Shown piece by piece: positions 26,131-34,358 of a stretch of 64,000 bases of DNA (within the stretch, counting starts at the first letter, position 1; the number at the start of each line of letters is the position of its first letter). The DNA comes from Flavobacterium sp. DG2-3 (GTDB lineage: Bacteria > Bacteroidota > Bacteroidia > Flavobacteriales > Flavobacteriaceae), in NCBI RefSeq assembly GCF_030730925.1, contig NZ_JAVAMB010000017.1:38475-102474 (forward strand), in the 5' to 3' direction. Under the pieces are notes generated by a model. That model searched no databases. It was not told the DNA's origin and saw nothing but the letters and a program-made list of their open reading frames with translations. Position numbers and translations under genes: made by a program.

Positions 26131-26814
26131 ATGAAAAAAGTTATTATAGCTGCATTTCTAGCACTAATTTTTATTTTTTCCGCAATTAGCTGTCAAAATC
26201 ACCAAGATCAAAATGCCTCTGCTGCGAAAGAAATTAAATCTGATCCTGTAAAAGAATTGTTAGACGGAAACAACAGATTCTTAGACGGAAAATCAAATCA
26301 TCCGCACCAAGACAAGAAAACTGTTCTTGCCAATCAAGACGGCCAAAAACCATTTGCTGTTGTTGTAACTTGCTCAGACAGCAGGGTTTCGCCAGAAATC
26401 GTTTTTGACCAAGGAATCGGAGATCTTTTTGTAATACGAAATGCCGGAAATCTAATCTCAGACCTTGATATGGGTAGCATTGAATATGCGGTAGAACATT
26501 TAGACACTAAACTTATCGTTATTCTTGGGCATACCGAATGTGGGGCTGTAAAAGCCTACATAAATGATAAAGATGGAGCTTACAAAAAACACTTTAATCA
26601 CATTGATAATATTGTTGAAACCATTGCCAACGAAAAAGAAGAGATAGACGCAGACAAAACTACTCCAAAGGCAACCAATTATCTGGGAGCAATTGATGCC
26701 AACATCAAACATTCGACTAAAATGATTCAGGATAATCCAATTGTAAAAGAACACAAAGTAAATATCATCTCTATGCGATATGATGTTCATACAGGAAAAG
26801 TTACACAATTGTAA
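26131..26814 (+). CDS. Beta-class carbonic anhydrase, exported lipoprotein
   Basis: This 227-residue enzyme interconverts CO2 and bicarbonate. The zinc ligands C81, H134 and C137 and the catalytic dyad D83/R85 are all present (TCSDSRVSPE, LGHTECGA). The first 21 residues are a lipoprotein signal (AFLALIFIFSAISC), so the enzyme is exported and lipid-anchored, whereas most beta-class enzymes are cytoplasmic. The remaining domain has the usual length. It is a single gene with its own promoter and terminator. A role in periplasmic CO2/bicarbonate supply or pH control is inferred. Confidence 0.93.
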   Translation: MKKVIIAAFLALIFIFSAISCQNHQDQNASAAKEIKSDPVKELLDGNNRFLDGKSNHPHQDKKTVLANQDGQKPFAVVVTCSDSRVSPEIVFDQGIGDLFVIRNAGNLISDLDMGSIEYAVEHLDTKLIVILGHTECGAVKAYINDKDGAYKKHFNHIDNIVETIANEKEEIDADKTTPKATNYLGAIDANIKHSTKMIQDNPIVKEHKVNIISMRYDVHTGKVTQL

Positions 26815-26833
26815 ATCAGCATCTAAAAAAGTA

Positions 26834-26868
26834 AAAATCCGATTTCTTCTGAAGTCGGATTTTTTTTG
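26834..26868 (+). terminator. Intrinsic terminator after carbonic anhydrase
   Basis: A 13-bp stem starting AAAATCCGA and closing with TCGGATTTT has one G-T pair and a 4-base loop, followed by a T run. Confidence 0.88.
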
Positions 26869-26940
26869 AAAAATTAAACCAAAACTTAATTTACTCTTTA
26901 TCGTAAAATCCATATCTTGTCTCTGTTAAAAATTCACACG

Positions 26941-27594
26941 ATGACATTAGAAGAGTATAAAAAAGAATTTTCAGAAGAAGATGCTGTTGGATGGCTAGAA
27001 ATCGACAAGGAATTTGATCGCCTTTATCCTGGACAGGAGCCAAAACATTTTGCTCCCGCTATAAGTTATATGCTGGGCGGCGATAATCCGCTTGACGGCG
27101 TGAGTTATTACGAAAGTAAAAAGCAAGAAGATCATTATCATTTTATAACCTACGGTTTTTCTGAATTGTATTATGATGAAGAAAAGATCAATGGCGAATT
27201 CAGCAAATGGGGATTTGAACTTACTTTCAGGCTAAAACCATTTGAAGCTGATAATGAAAACCCAAGCTGGGCTGTGGCACTGTTGCAAAACATTGCCAAA
27301 TATGTTTTTAGTTCTGGAAAATGGTTTGAAGAGTTTCATTATATGCCCGCAAATGGACCAATCCGATTAGGAACAGAAACTGAAATTACCGCACTCCTAT
27401 TTATAAATGATCCCGAAATCGAAAAAAAGCAGACTCCGCACGGAGAAGTTTCCTTTTTACAAATTGTCGGAATAACTGGAGAAGAATACAATGCTATTCT
27501 TGAAAATCAAATTACGGTAGAAGAATTAGTCGATAAATTAAAAGAAAATAATCCTTTATTAATTACCGATTTGAACCGAAAAAATAAGGCTTAA
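26941..27594 (+). CDS. Suppressor-of-fused (SUFU) domain protein
   Basis: This 217-residue protein matches bacterial SUFU-like proteins along its length (MLGGDNPLDGVSYYES, YGFSELY, WGFELTFRLK, LLFINDPEI, TPHGEVSFLQIVGIT). The start is the ATG giving MTLEEYKKEF; an upstream TTG was not used. Bacterial SUFU proteins are often immunity proteins against polymorphic toxins or have unknown roles; no toxin gene is adjacent. It starts a long plus-strand series of small genes and is followed after 12 bp by a GNAT gene. Confidence 0.85.
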   Translation: MTLEEYKKEFSEEDAVGWLEIDKEFDRLYPGQEPKHFAPAISYMLGGDNPLDGVSYYESKKQEDHYHFITYGFSELYYDEEKINGEFSKWGFELTFRLKPFEADNENPSWAVALLQNIAKYVFSSGKWFEEFHYMPANGPIRLGTETEITALLFINDPEIEKKQTPHGEVSFLQIVGITGEEYNAILENQITVEELVDKLKENNPLLITDLNRKNKA

Positions 27595-27606
27595 TTCAAT
27601 TCTAAA

Positions 27607-28041
27607 ATGATACGCATAATAGAATTTAGAGAAATCGATTTACAGCCTTTAAGAAAACTATTCTTAAGTGAAAGACAGCGTACCTTTGCAGAGCAAGACA
27701 CATCTGAATTCAAATTAGAAGATTTTGACAAGCAAACACAGGGAGAATATATTCTAACGGCTTTTCTAGACGATGTTCTTGTTGGATTCATTTCGATTTG
27801 GATACCAACTAGTTTTATTCATCATCTTTACGTTGCTGCTCCATTTCAGGGAAAAAATATTGGTACCGAATTATTAAAAGCTGCTATACAGAAAACTACA
27901 TTTCCTATTACTTTAAAATGCCTTGAAACCAATACCAAAGCAATTGAATTTTATATCAAAAAAGGATTTACAGAAAAATCCAGAGGCTATTCAGGCAACG
28001 GAACTTATATTTTATTTGAGTTAACAAAAGAGATTGTATAA
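27607..28041 (+). CDS. GNAT-family N-acetyltransferase
   Basis: This 144-residue acetyltransferase has the acetyl-CoA binding segment HHLYVAAPFQGKNIGTELLK (motif A, about residues 75-95) and the later NTKAIEFYIKKGF motif B. It is a single-domain enzyme of normal length that transfers an acetyl group from acetyl-CoA to an amine, with unknown acceptor. It is 12 bp after the SUFU gene and 17 bp before a DUF1801 gene, so it is probably in an operon with both. Confidence 0.9.
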   Translation: MIRIIEFREIDLQPLRKLFLSERQRTFAEQDTSEFKLEDFDKQTQGEYILTAFLDDVLVGFISIWIPTSFIHHLYVAAPFQGKNIGTELLKAAIQKTTFPITLKCLETNTKAIEFYIKKGFTEKSRGYSGNGTYILFELTKEIV

Positions 28042-28058
28042 CCAAAAAATGCTATAAA

Positions 28059-28445
28059 ATGAATCCGATTCAAGATTACAACGATTTGCAAACATCAGAA
28101 AACAAAGCAATCTGCGATAGACTTTATGCTGTAATAAGCAAAAATCTTTCTGAAGCCGAAAATAAAATCTGGCACGCACATCCCGTTTGGTTTTTAGACG
28201 GAAATCCGATTGTTGGATACAGTAAATTAAAAGATTCTGTTAGATTGCTTTTCTGGAGCGGACAATCTTTTGAAGAAGAAAAACTTCAAAATGAAGGTTC
28301 CTTTAAAGCTGCCGAAAAACGTTATACAAATGCCGACCAAATAAACGAAGAAGATTTGAAACGCTGGCTTGAAAAAGGCAGAGAAATTCAATGGGATTAT
28401 AAAAACATTGTCAAACGAAAAGGAGTTTTAATCCGACTGAAATAA
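28059..28445 (+). CDS. DUF1801 domain protein (first of three)
   Basis: This 128-residue soluble protein has a DUF1801/YdhG-like fold: IWHAHPVWFLDGNPIVGYSK, then LLFWSGQSF. The family resembles frataxin-like small proteins and has no proven enzymatic role. Two further DUF1801 genes lie at 34359 and 39487; the three are diverged, so they are not recent duplicates. It lies 17 bp after the GNAT gene and likely belongs to the same transcript. Confidence 0.75.
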   Translation: MNPIQDYNDLQTSENKAICDRLYAVISKNLSEAENKIWHAHPVWFLDGNPIVGYSKLKDSVRLLFWSGQSFEEEKLQNEGSFKAAEKRYTNADQINEEDLKRWLEKGREIQWDYKNIVKRKGVLIRLK

Positions 28446-28479
28446 TCAACCAAAAAACCAAAAAACACATACAACCAAA

Positions 28480-29214
28480 ATGAAATTTTTATCCTTAACC
28501 GCCTTTATTTTTTTAACTATTACCTCTTATTCTCAGACAAAAATGCGACCAGTAGACGAACTTATAGATCAGAAAGATTCTGGATGGAAACTTGTAAAAG
28601 AATGGACAGATTCTGCCAAAAATAAAATAGAAATTCTACCCGCAGATCCTCAAAAAGCAAAAGATGCTTTATATAATACACAAGTTACAACAAGTTCACC
28701 AATGGGCGCCATTGTTTATAAAACTGGCGGAATATTAATTGATAATGGCTGGATTAGAATTTTGGGTTCTGGAAGTACCAAACTTACCCGAAGTCTTCCG
28801 GAATGGAACAAAGGAAAAAGTTTTAAAGAATATGGCGAAGCCCCTTCATTTTTTCTAATTGCTGATGATGCTTTGGGCGGATTTTATATTTTGAACGGAG
28901 GCGCGCTTGGCGAAGATCTTGGAAAAGTATATTATTTTGCGCCAGACAATTTAGAATACGAGAAGCTTGACATTACTTATTCTGAGTTTTTAGAATTTTG
29001 TTTTAATAATGATTTAGACAAATATTATTCTGGCAGCCGCTGGGAAAACTGGAAAAAAGATCTTGCTGCGTTACAAGGCGATCAGGTTTTCAATTTTTAT
29101 CCGTTTTTATGGACTGAAGAAGGAAGCGACATCAACAAAGTTCAAAGAAAAATGATTCCTGTTGAAGAACAATACAGCCTTAATTTAGATTTAAGAAAAC
29201 AGCTTGGACATTAA
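28480..29214 (+). CDS. DUF2625 family protein with signal peptide
   Basis: This 244-residue protein has an N-terminal hydrophobic segment (first 19 residues, ending SYSQ) that looks like a signal peptide. The remainder fits DUF2625: RPVDELIDQKDSGWKLVKEW, VYKTGGILIDNGWIRILGSG, FFLIADDALGGFYILNGGAL, and YPFLWTEEG. The family's function is unknown; most members outside Bacteroidota are cytoplasmic, so export here is notable. The leader (28446-28479) repeats the word AACCAAAA. It is in the same direction as, and 34 bp after, a DUF1801 gene. Confidence 0.8.
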   Translation: MKFLSLTAFIFLTITSYSQTKMRPVDELIDQKDSGWKLVKEWTDSAKNKIEILPADPQKAKDALYNTQVTTSSPMGAIVYKTGGILIDNGWIRILGSGSTKLTRSLPEWNKGKSFKEYGEAPSFFLIADDALGGFYILNGGALGEDLGKVYYFAPDNLEYEKLDITYSEFLEFCFNNDLDKYYSGSRWENWKKDLAALQGDQVFNFYPFLWTEEGSDINKVQRKMIPVEEQYSLNLDLRKQLGH

Positions 29215-29318
29215 TCTAAGTTCATAACATTTTAATTTCCAGTTTTTTAGTTTTAATTTTATTGCTGACACACTGTTGTCACAAACTCCTTTTACTTTTA
29301 TAAAATAAAACTAAAGAG

Positions 29319-29705
29319 ATGGAAACTAAAGACGGAAAATTAGCGGTTTACGCGCCAACCCGACAAGATTGGCGCAATTGGCTCGAGGCAAATAGCCAGA
29401 CAGAAAAATCGGTTTGGTTAATCTTGTATCACAAAAAAAGTAAAACAGAAAGCGTCAATTTAGTCGAAGCAACAGAAGAAGCGCTTTGTTTTGGCTGGAT
29501 TGACAGTCTCTGCAAAAAACGCGATGCCGAAAGTTATTATCTTACTTTCTCTCATCGAAATCCGAAAACCAGTAAATGGAGCAAGCCTAATATTGAAAGG
29601 GCCGAGCGAATGATTCAGCAAAATTTAATGACCGAACACGGCCAGAAATTAATCGATATTGCCAAAGAAAAAGGAAAATGGATTGTGGATACTCCAGAAG
29701 AATAA
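29319..29705 (+). CDS. YdeI/OmpD-associated-like protein, short form
   Basis: This 128-residue protein fits the N-terminal two thirds of YdeI-type proteins: FAPTRQ-like VYAPTRQDWRNWLEAN, EALCFGWIDSLCKKRD, FSHRNPKTSKWSKPNIERAERM. The usual members have about 190 residues with a C-terminal helical domain (OmdA-like). Here the chain ends shortly after KGKWIVDTPEE and no continuation is seen in other frames, so that domain is absent. It may be a natural short form or a truncated gene. The function of the family is poorly known. Confidence 0.75.
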   Translation: METKDGKLAVYAPTRQDWRNWLEANSQTEKSVWLILYHKKSKTESVNLVEATEEALCFGWIDSLCKKRDAESYYLTFSHRNPKTSKWSKPNIERAERMIQQNLMTEHGQKLIDIAKEKGKWIVDTPEE

Positions 29706-29815
29706 TATTTCTTTTTTAGCAAGCATTTCTTTCCATGATTATACAAGAAGATTTTGTGTTGGAATAATTTGTATTTTTAATAAGACCAAAACTTCAACCT
29801 AAAACCTTATAAATC

Positions 29816-30496
29816 ATGCTAAAACAACTACTTCTTATTTTTGTTTTTTGTTTCGGAATCCAATTGAATGCGCAAGATACTGGTTTTACAAAACCAGATT
29901 ATAAAGCAATCGAAAAAGAAATCTCCGATAAAAATTCGAAATTCTATTATCCAAAATTAATGGAAAGGCTAGTAAAAAACGATACGCTTTTAAATCCTGA
30001 AGAATATCGACATTTGTATCTTGGTTATGTTTTTCAGCCCAAATACAATGCTTTTTGGACAGCACCAGATGACGAAAAACTGCGCACTTATTACAATAAG
30101 GAAAAACTCGAAACTTCAGATTATGATGAGATTATCAAACTGGCCAATAATTCTCTAACCGACTTTCCGTTTGACTTGCGACAGCTAAATTATCTAGCCT
30201 ACGTTTATCACTTAAAAGGTGACGAGGCTGCAGCAAAAACAACTTATTTTAAATTTCACAGTATTATGAATGTGATTCTTTCTTCTGGTGACGGCAAGAA
30301 TTGCGAAACTGGTTTTCATGTCTTAATGGTCGATCATGAATATATTTTGCTCAATCTTTTTGAAATTGAATCTAAGGGACAATCACTCGTTGGCGATTGT
30401 GATTATCTAAGTTTTGAAAAAGGCGTTTATAAAGTAGACGGAATTTATTTTAATATCGAAAAAATGCTGGAAAACGAGCGAAAAGTACTTCGCTAA
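29816..30496 (+). CDS. DUF4919 family exported protein
   Basis: This 226-residue protein has a signal peptide (MLKQLLLIFVFCFGIQLNAQ). The rest is helical and matches DUF4919: DYKAIEKEISDKNSKFYYPKLMERL, LLNPEEYRHLYLGYVFQPKYNAF, FPFDLRQLNYLAYVYHLKGD and a C-terminal YKVDGIYFNIEKM. The family is specific to Bacteroidota and has no known role; the TPR-like middle suggests protein contacts in the periplasm (inference). It is followed by a good terminator. Confidence 0.8.
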   Translation: MLKQLLLIFVFCFGIQLNAQDTGFTKPDYKAIEKEISDKNSKFYYPKLMERLVKNDTLLNPEEYRHLYLGYVFQPKYNAFWTAPDDEKLRTYYNKEKLETSDYDEIIKLANNSLTDFPFDLRQLNYLAYVYHLKGDEAAAKTTYFKFHSIMNVILSSGDGKNCETGFHVLMVDHEYILLNLFEIESKGQSLVGDCDYLSFEKGVYKVDGIYFNIEKMLENERKVLR

Positions 30497-30522
30497 AATC
30501 CTTTTTTTAAATATAAAACAGA

Positions 30523-30556
30523 AGCTTCAGCAAATATTATGCTGAAGCTTTTTTTT
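30523..30556 (+). terminator. Intrinsic terminator after the DUF4919 gene
   Basis: A nine-base-pair stem AGCTTCAGC / GCTGAAGCT is followed by at least seven T. Confidence 0.88.
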
Positions 30557-30632
30557 GACAAAAACTATTTATTTATTGTTTATCAATAAATTTTTATTAT
30601 TTTAGCAGCAATAAATTTTAATCTTAACTGCT

Positions 30633-31175
30633 ATGGAAATTAAAATTGGAACACCACAGATTCTAAAAATCCTGAATGTTTTATCTTGGATTATTTTTGT
30701 CGGCTTATGTGTAGAAGCCGGAATGTATCTTTTTAACGGAATTTATACGATGACGATAAATTCGTATAACGCTCGTTTTCTTAATTTGCTTGATTTGTAC
30801 AATTACAGTCCTAGCTTTTACATTCAGGAAATATGTTTTATCAGCATTGTTGCCATTTTAAAAGCAATTATGTTTTATCTGATTGTCAAAATGCTGCACG
30901 AGAAAAAATTAAATATCGAAAAACCATTTACCGCAGAAACTGGACGCTTTATCTCTTATCTCTCCTATTTGGCTTTCGGAATCGGGCTATTTTCTTACTG
31001 GGCTTTCAAATTCAACAATTGGCTGATTACTAATGGCGTAAAGCTTCCTTCTTTAGAATCACTTAATCTTGAAGGCCACAGCATTTGGATTTTTATGGCT
31101 ATTGTAATGTTTGTAATTGGCCAAATTTTCAAAAGAGGAATTGAAATTCAGTCTGAAATTGATTTAACCATTTAA
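30633..31175 (+). CDS. DUF2975 membrane protein
   Basis: This 180-residue protein has four membrane helices (about residues 13-33, 58-80, 105-128 and 145-165) and the conserved DUF2975 segment EKPFTAETGRFISYLSYLA between the second and third. It is followed after 10 bp by a 68-residue Cro-type regulator. DUF2975 plus a YozG-like regulator is a common two-gene pair in Firmicutes and Bacteroidota, but its biological role is not established. Confidence 0.82.
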   Translation: MEIKIGTPQILKILNVLSWIIFVGLCVEAGMYLFNGIYTMTINSYNARFLNLLDLYNYSPSFYIQEICFISIVAILKAIMFYLIVKMLHEKKLNIEKPFTAETGRFISYLSYLAFGIGLFSYWAFKFNNWLITNGVKLPSLESLNLEGHSIWIFMAIVMFVIGQIFKRGIEIQSEIDLTI

Positions 31176-31185
31176 ACGAAAAATT

Positions 31186-31392
31186 ATGCCTATTATAGTA
31201 AATTTAGACGTCATGATGGCTAAAAGAAAAATGTCATTAAACGAGCTTTCAGAAAAAGTAGACCTCACTTTATCCAATCTTTCCATCTTAAAAACAGGTA
31301 AAGCAAAAGCCATTCGTTTCAGTACACTCGAAGCCATCTGCAAAGTTTTGGATTGCCAGCCTGGAGATATTTTAGAATTTTCTGAAGAATAA
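31186..31392 (+). CDS. YozG-like helix-turn-helix regulator
   Basis: This 68-residue DNA-binding protein is of the compact Cro/C1 type (HTH_26): MPIIVNLDVMMAKRKMSLNE, then SEKVDLTLSNLSILKTGKAK with the recognition helix, and CKVLDCQPGDILEF at the end. It is paired with the DUF2975 membrane protein gene 10 bp upstream, and such pairs are thought to form autoregulated units (inference from recurrence). Full length for the family. Confidence 0.9.
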   Translation: MPIIVNLDVMMAKRKMSLNELSEKVDLTLSNLSILKTGKAKAIRFSTLEAICKVLDCQPGDILEFSEE

Positions 31393-31470
31393 TTTTATTT
31401 TGATTTAATTCGTATTTTCGAACAAATCAGAAATACTTTTAAAATAACTAAAAATCTAAAAAATCTAGAA

Positions 31471-32064
31471 ATGAATATTTTAATTGTTTACGCGCATCCG
31501 AGCAAAAAATCGTATACTTTTCAGGTTTTGGAAAGAATAAAACTTGCCTTAGATAAAGAAAACTGGAATGTTACTATTTCTGATTTATACGCATCAAATT
31601 TTGTCAGCGATATGTCTGAAGAAGAATACGAGCGTGAAGGTTTTGCCAAAACAGAACTTCCGATTCCGACAGATGTTTTAGCCGAACAAGAAAAAATAGA
31701 AAAAGCTGACTGTATTATTTTTCTATATCCTGTTTGGTGGAGCGATTGTCCTGCAAAATTAAAAGGTTGGTTTGACCGCGTGTATTCTGTTGGATATGCT
31801 TACGGACAAAATGAGACTTCGAGGAAAATGAAAACCATTCCGTACGGACTTGTAATTTGCACGGCAGGACATCCGAATACTTTCTTGCATGAAATTGAAA
31901 TGGCGCAAAGCATGGAAAAAATTATGCTCGAAGACCGTCTTGGAAAGCGTTTTACCTATAAAGAAATGATTATTCTTGGCGGAACTTTAGAGCTTGAAAA
32001 TGTAATGGCAACACATTTTGACTTGATTAAAAAAATTCCAGAAAAAATCAAGACAGTCATTTAA
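31471..32064 (+). CDS. Flavodoxin-fold NAD(P)H-dependent oxidoreductase
   Basis: This 197-residue enzyme of the NQO1/KefF/MdaB group has a flavin-binding N-terminus (MNILIVYAHPSKKSYTFQVL) and the typical central segment IIFLYPVWWSDCPAKLKGWFDRVYSVGYAYG. These enzymes pass two electrons from NAD(P)H to quinones or other acceptors. No partner antiporter is adjacent, so a free quinone reductase or detoxifying role is more likely than KefF (inference). It is monocistronic; the region after it holds a heptamer array. Confidence 0.92.
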   Translation: MNILIVYAHPSKKSYTFQVLERIKLALDKENWNVTISDLYASNFVSDMSEEEYEREGFAKTELPIPTDVLAEQEKIEKADCIIFLYPVWWSDCPAKLKGWFDRVYSVGYAYGQNETSRKMKTIPYGLVICTAGHPNTFLHEIEMAQSMEKIMLEDRLGKRFTYKEMIILGGTLELENVMATHFDLIKKIPEKIKTVI

Positions 32065-32092
32065 TTTTAAATTCCAAGTTTTTGAAATTCCA

Positions 32093-32134
32093 AAAATCTA
32101 AAATCTAAAATCTAAAATCTAAAATCAGAAATCT
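32093..32134. repeat. 7-nt-period array (AAAATCT, six units)
   Basis: Units start at 32093, 32100, 32107, 32114, 32121 and 32128: four perfect AAAATCT followed by AAAATCA and GAAATCT. Confidence 0.85.
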
Positions 32135-32240
32135 ACAATAGCACTTGTCCGAAACACACCTTAAAATTGTCTTTTAAACACCGTAAATAATTGATCTTTA
32201 GATTGTAATTTTACTTTACCAATTTAAAAATCAATTCATT

Positions 32241-32729
32241 ATGAGTCCGCAAGATTTTACCACAACTATAATTGTCAATCAATCACCAGAAGACGTTTTT
32301 AAAGCGATACAAAATGTTCGTGGCTGGTGGTCGGAAGAAATTGAAGGAAAAACAGCCAATCAAGGTGACGAATTTAAATATCATTACGAAGATGTACACC
32401 GCTGTAAAATAAAGTTGATTGAAGTAATTCCGAATCGGAAAATCGTTTGGTTGATTGAAGAAAATTATTTCAGCTTTACAAAAGACGATACCGAATGGAC
32501 GAACACAACAGCCGTTTTTGATATTTCGAAAGAAAATGACAAAACAAAACTCACTTTTACCCATGTTGGTTTGGCTCCAAAATACGAATGTTTTGACGTT
32601 TGCAAAGCCGGCTGGACAAATTATATTGAGAATAGTTTAAAAAAACTAATTGAAACTGGTAAAGGTGAGCCAAATGCAACGGGGAAACCTCAAATTGAAA
32701 CCGAAAGAAAATTGTCAGCAAAAGAATAA
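32241..32729 (+). CDS. SRPBCC (AHSA1-like) protein
   Basis: This 162-residue START-like helix-grip protein has DFTTTIIVNQSPEDVFKAIQ at the beginning, then VRGWWSEEIEG, and the closing WTNYIENSLKKLIETGKG typical of activator-of-Hsp90-homologue-1-like (AHSA1) proteins. It probably binds a hydrophobic ligand or acts as a co-chaperone; the ligand is unknown. A second, different SRPBCC gene is at 38451. It is 176 bp after the oxidoreductase, with repeats between. Confidence 0.87.
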   Translation: MSPQDFTTTIIVNQSPEDVFKAIQNVRGWWSEEIEGKTANQGDEFKYHYEDVHRCKIKLIEVIPNRKIVWLIEENYFSFTKDDTEWTNTTAVFDISKENDKTKLTFTHVGLAPKYECFDVCKAGWTNYIENSLKKLIETGKGEPNATGKPQIETERKLSAKE

Positions 32730-32875
32730 ATTGCGTCAATTCGTTAGATAAAATTGGTTGTCGATCTTTTGTAAAATAAAATCGGAAGCCATTTAATTTT
32801 ATAAATATTACGTCCTTTTCTGCAAAATTTATAGCGGTTAATTTCATAACTTAGTTTGCTTTTAAATCCTGAATC

Positions 32876-33244
32876 ATGACTAAGAAAGAAATCGCTAAAA
32901 ACTTCCTGAAATTGGCAGCAAAAGGACATTCTCACGAAGGCTTTCGATTGTATGTTGGGAAGAATTTCAAACATCATAATGCCTACTTCAAAGGCGATGC
33001 AGAAACTTTAATGCTCGCTATGGAAGAGTCTGCCAGAACAAATCCGAATAAGCTTTTTAAAATTCATCATATTTTAGAAGACGGCAATTTGGTTGCTGTA
33101 CATTCGCATCTTAAACAAACACCTTCAGATATTGGTTTTGCCGTCGTCCATATTCTCAAATTTGATGGCGACAAAATCATCGAACTCTGGGATTTAGGAC
33201 AGCCCGTTCCCAAAGATTCAGTAAACAAAAATGGAATGTTTTAA
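32876..33244 (+). CDS. SnoaL-like/NTF2-fold protein
   Basis: This 122-residue protein has the cone-shaped NTF2 fold pattern: KKEIAKNFLKLAAKGH at the N-terminus, GKNFKHHNAYFKGDAE in the middle, and VVHILKFDGDKIIELWDLGQPVP at the end, as in SnoaL-like polyketide cyclase relatives that are common as stand-alone proteins in bacteria. A conserved WD at the end lines the pocket in the family. Substrate unknown. It stands in the same direction as its neighbours, 62 bp before the serine hydrolase gene. Confidence 0.85.
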   Translation: MTKKEIAKNFLKLAAKGHSHEGFRLYVGKNFKHHNAYFKGDAETLMLAMEESARTNPNKLFKIHHILEDGNLVAVHSHLKQTPSDIGFAVVHILKFDGDKIIELWDLGQPVPKDSVNKNGMF

Positions 33245-33306
33245 AAATGATTTAAACAGAAATATCAAAAACAACAACCTATAAACAACAAACCATAGAC
33301 CTTTCA

Positions 33307-34356
33307 ATGAATTCTATTCTTAGATTTTCTCCATTAGTAGCTGTCCTTTTTTTATTTTCAAATTGCAATTCGTTCGCACAAAAAAAGACGAATCTTTCTA
33401 CACAGATTGACAGTGTTTTAAACATTTCTTCTCTAAAATTTAATGGGACAATTTTAATTTCTAAAAATGGAAAATCAATTTACAGTAAAGCTGTAGGTTT
33501 TGCAGATTTTGACAAAAAAACACCTTTAAAAATGGACAGTCAATTTGAAATCATGTCGAATACCAGACAGATTACTGCAGTCTTGATTATGAAAGAAGTG
33601 GAACAAGGAAAAATCGATTTGCAAGTTCCCATTAGAAAATATTTGCCAAATCTAAAACAGAGCTGGGCAGATTCGATTACAGTTCATCAATTATTAAATC
33701 ATACGCATGGAATTGTAGACGCCAATAAACCTTTGGCTTTTAAACCCGGAAGCCAATTTAAATATGGCAACGAAGGCTATCCTTTTCTGGGACTGATTAT
33801 TGAATCTGTTTCTAAAAAAACGTATGCAGAAGTGGCAAGCGCTCTTTTTAAGAAACTCAAAATGAACAATACTTTCTGTTATGCTAAAGACAACACTCGA
33901 AATTTGGTTACAGGATACATGAATGACAATAATCATTTAGAAAAAGCTGAAAATACTCTAATTGCTCCAGAAAAAGTTCCGTCTGCCGGCATTGTTTCAA
34001 CCGCAAATGATTTATTGATTTGGAACAATAATCTGCACAAAGGAAAAATCTTAAAGCCGGAAACTTACCAATTGATGCTTCAATACAATATTGAAAATCA
34101 GCACAATGTTTTTGGAAAAGAAAAAGTCGGATATGGCTACGGACTTAGAATTGTAGATAAAGAATCGCCTAAATATTATGGACATACTGGTTTAGGCAAT
34201 GGGTTTTCTTCTGTAAATTTGTATTTCCCTGAAAGCGATGTGAGTATGATTGTTTTAGAAAATGAAATGAATGCAAATTCTGATTTGTTTTATAAAGCCG
34301 GAATTACAATCAAAAATCTGCTTTTAAAAAGTGATTTATTCAATCAAAAACAATAA
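33307..34356 (+). CDS. Serine beta-lactamase-like hydrolase with SxxR instead of SxxK
   Basis: This 349-residue exported protein of the class C beta-lactamase/penicillin-binding fold has a signal peptide with a Cys near residue 20 (LFLFSNC) that may be a lipobox. The three active-site motifs can be placed: S84-N-T-R87 where S-x-x-K is expected, Y153-G-N155, and H293-T-G. The normally invariant lysine is arginine (codon AGA), which should weaken or abolish the usual acylation chemistry. The rest of the fold looks complete. It ends 2 bp before a DUF1801 gene, so the two are coupled. It may be a binding protein or an altered esterase. Confidence 0.88.
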   Translation: MNSILRFSPLVAVLFLFSNCNSFAQKKTNLSTQIDSVLNISSLKFNGTILISKNGKSIYSKAVGFADFDKKTPLKMDSQFEIMSNTRQITAVLIMKEVEQGKIDLQVPIRKYLPNLKQSWADSITVHQLLNHTHGIVDANKPLAFKPGSQFKYGNEGYPFLGLIIESVSKKTYAEVASALFKKLKMNNTFCYAKDNTRNLVTGYMNDNNHLEKAENTLIAPEKVPSAGIVSTANDLLIWNNNLHKGKILKPETYQLMLQYNIENQHNVFGKEKVGYGYGLRIVDKESPKYYGHTGLGNGFSSVNLYFPESDVSMIVLENEMNANSDLFYKAGITIKNLLLKSDLFNQKQ

Positions 34357-34358
34357 AA

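Noticed and set aside
26500..26913. Minus-strand ORF of 137 codons under the carbonic anhydrase gene
   Set aside because: It overlaps a gene with all catalytic residues and has no recognisable domain.
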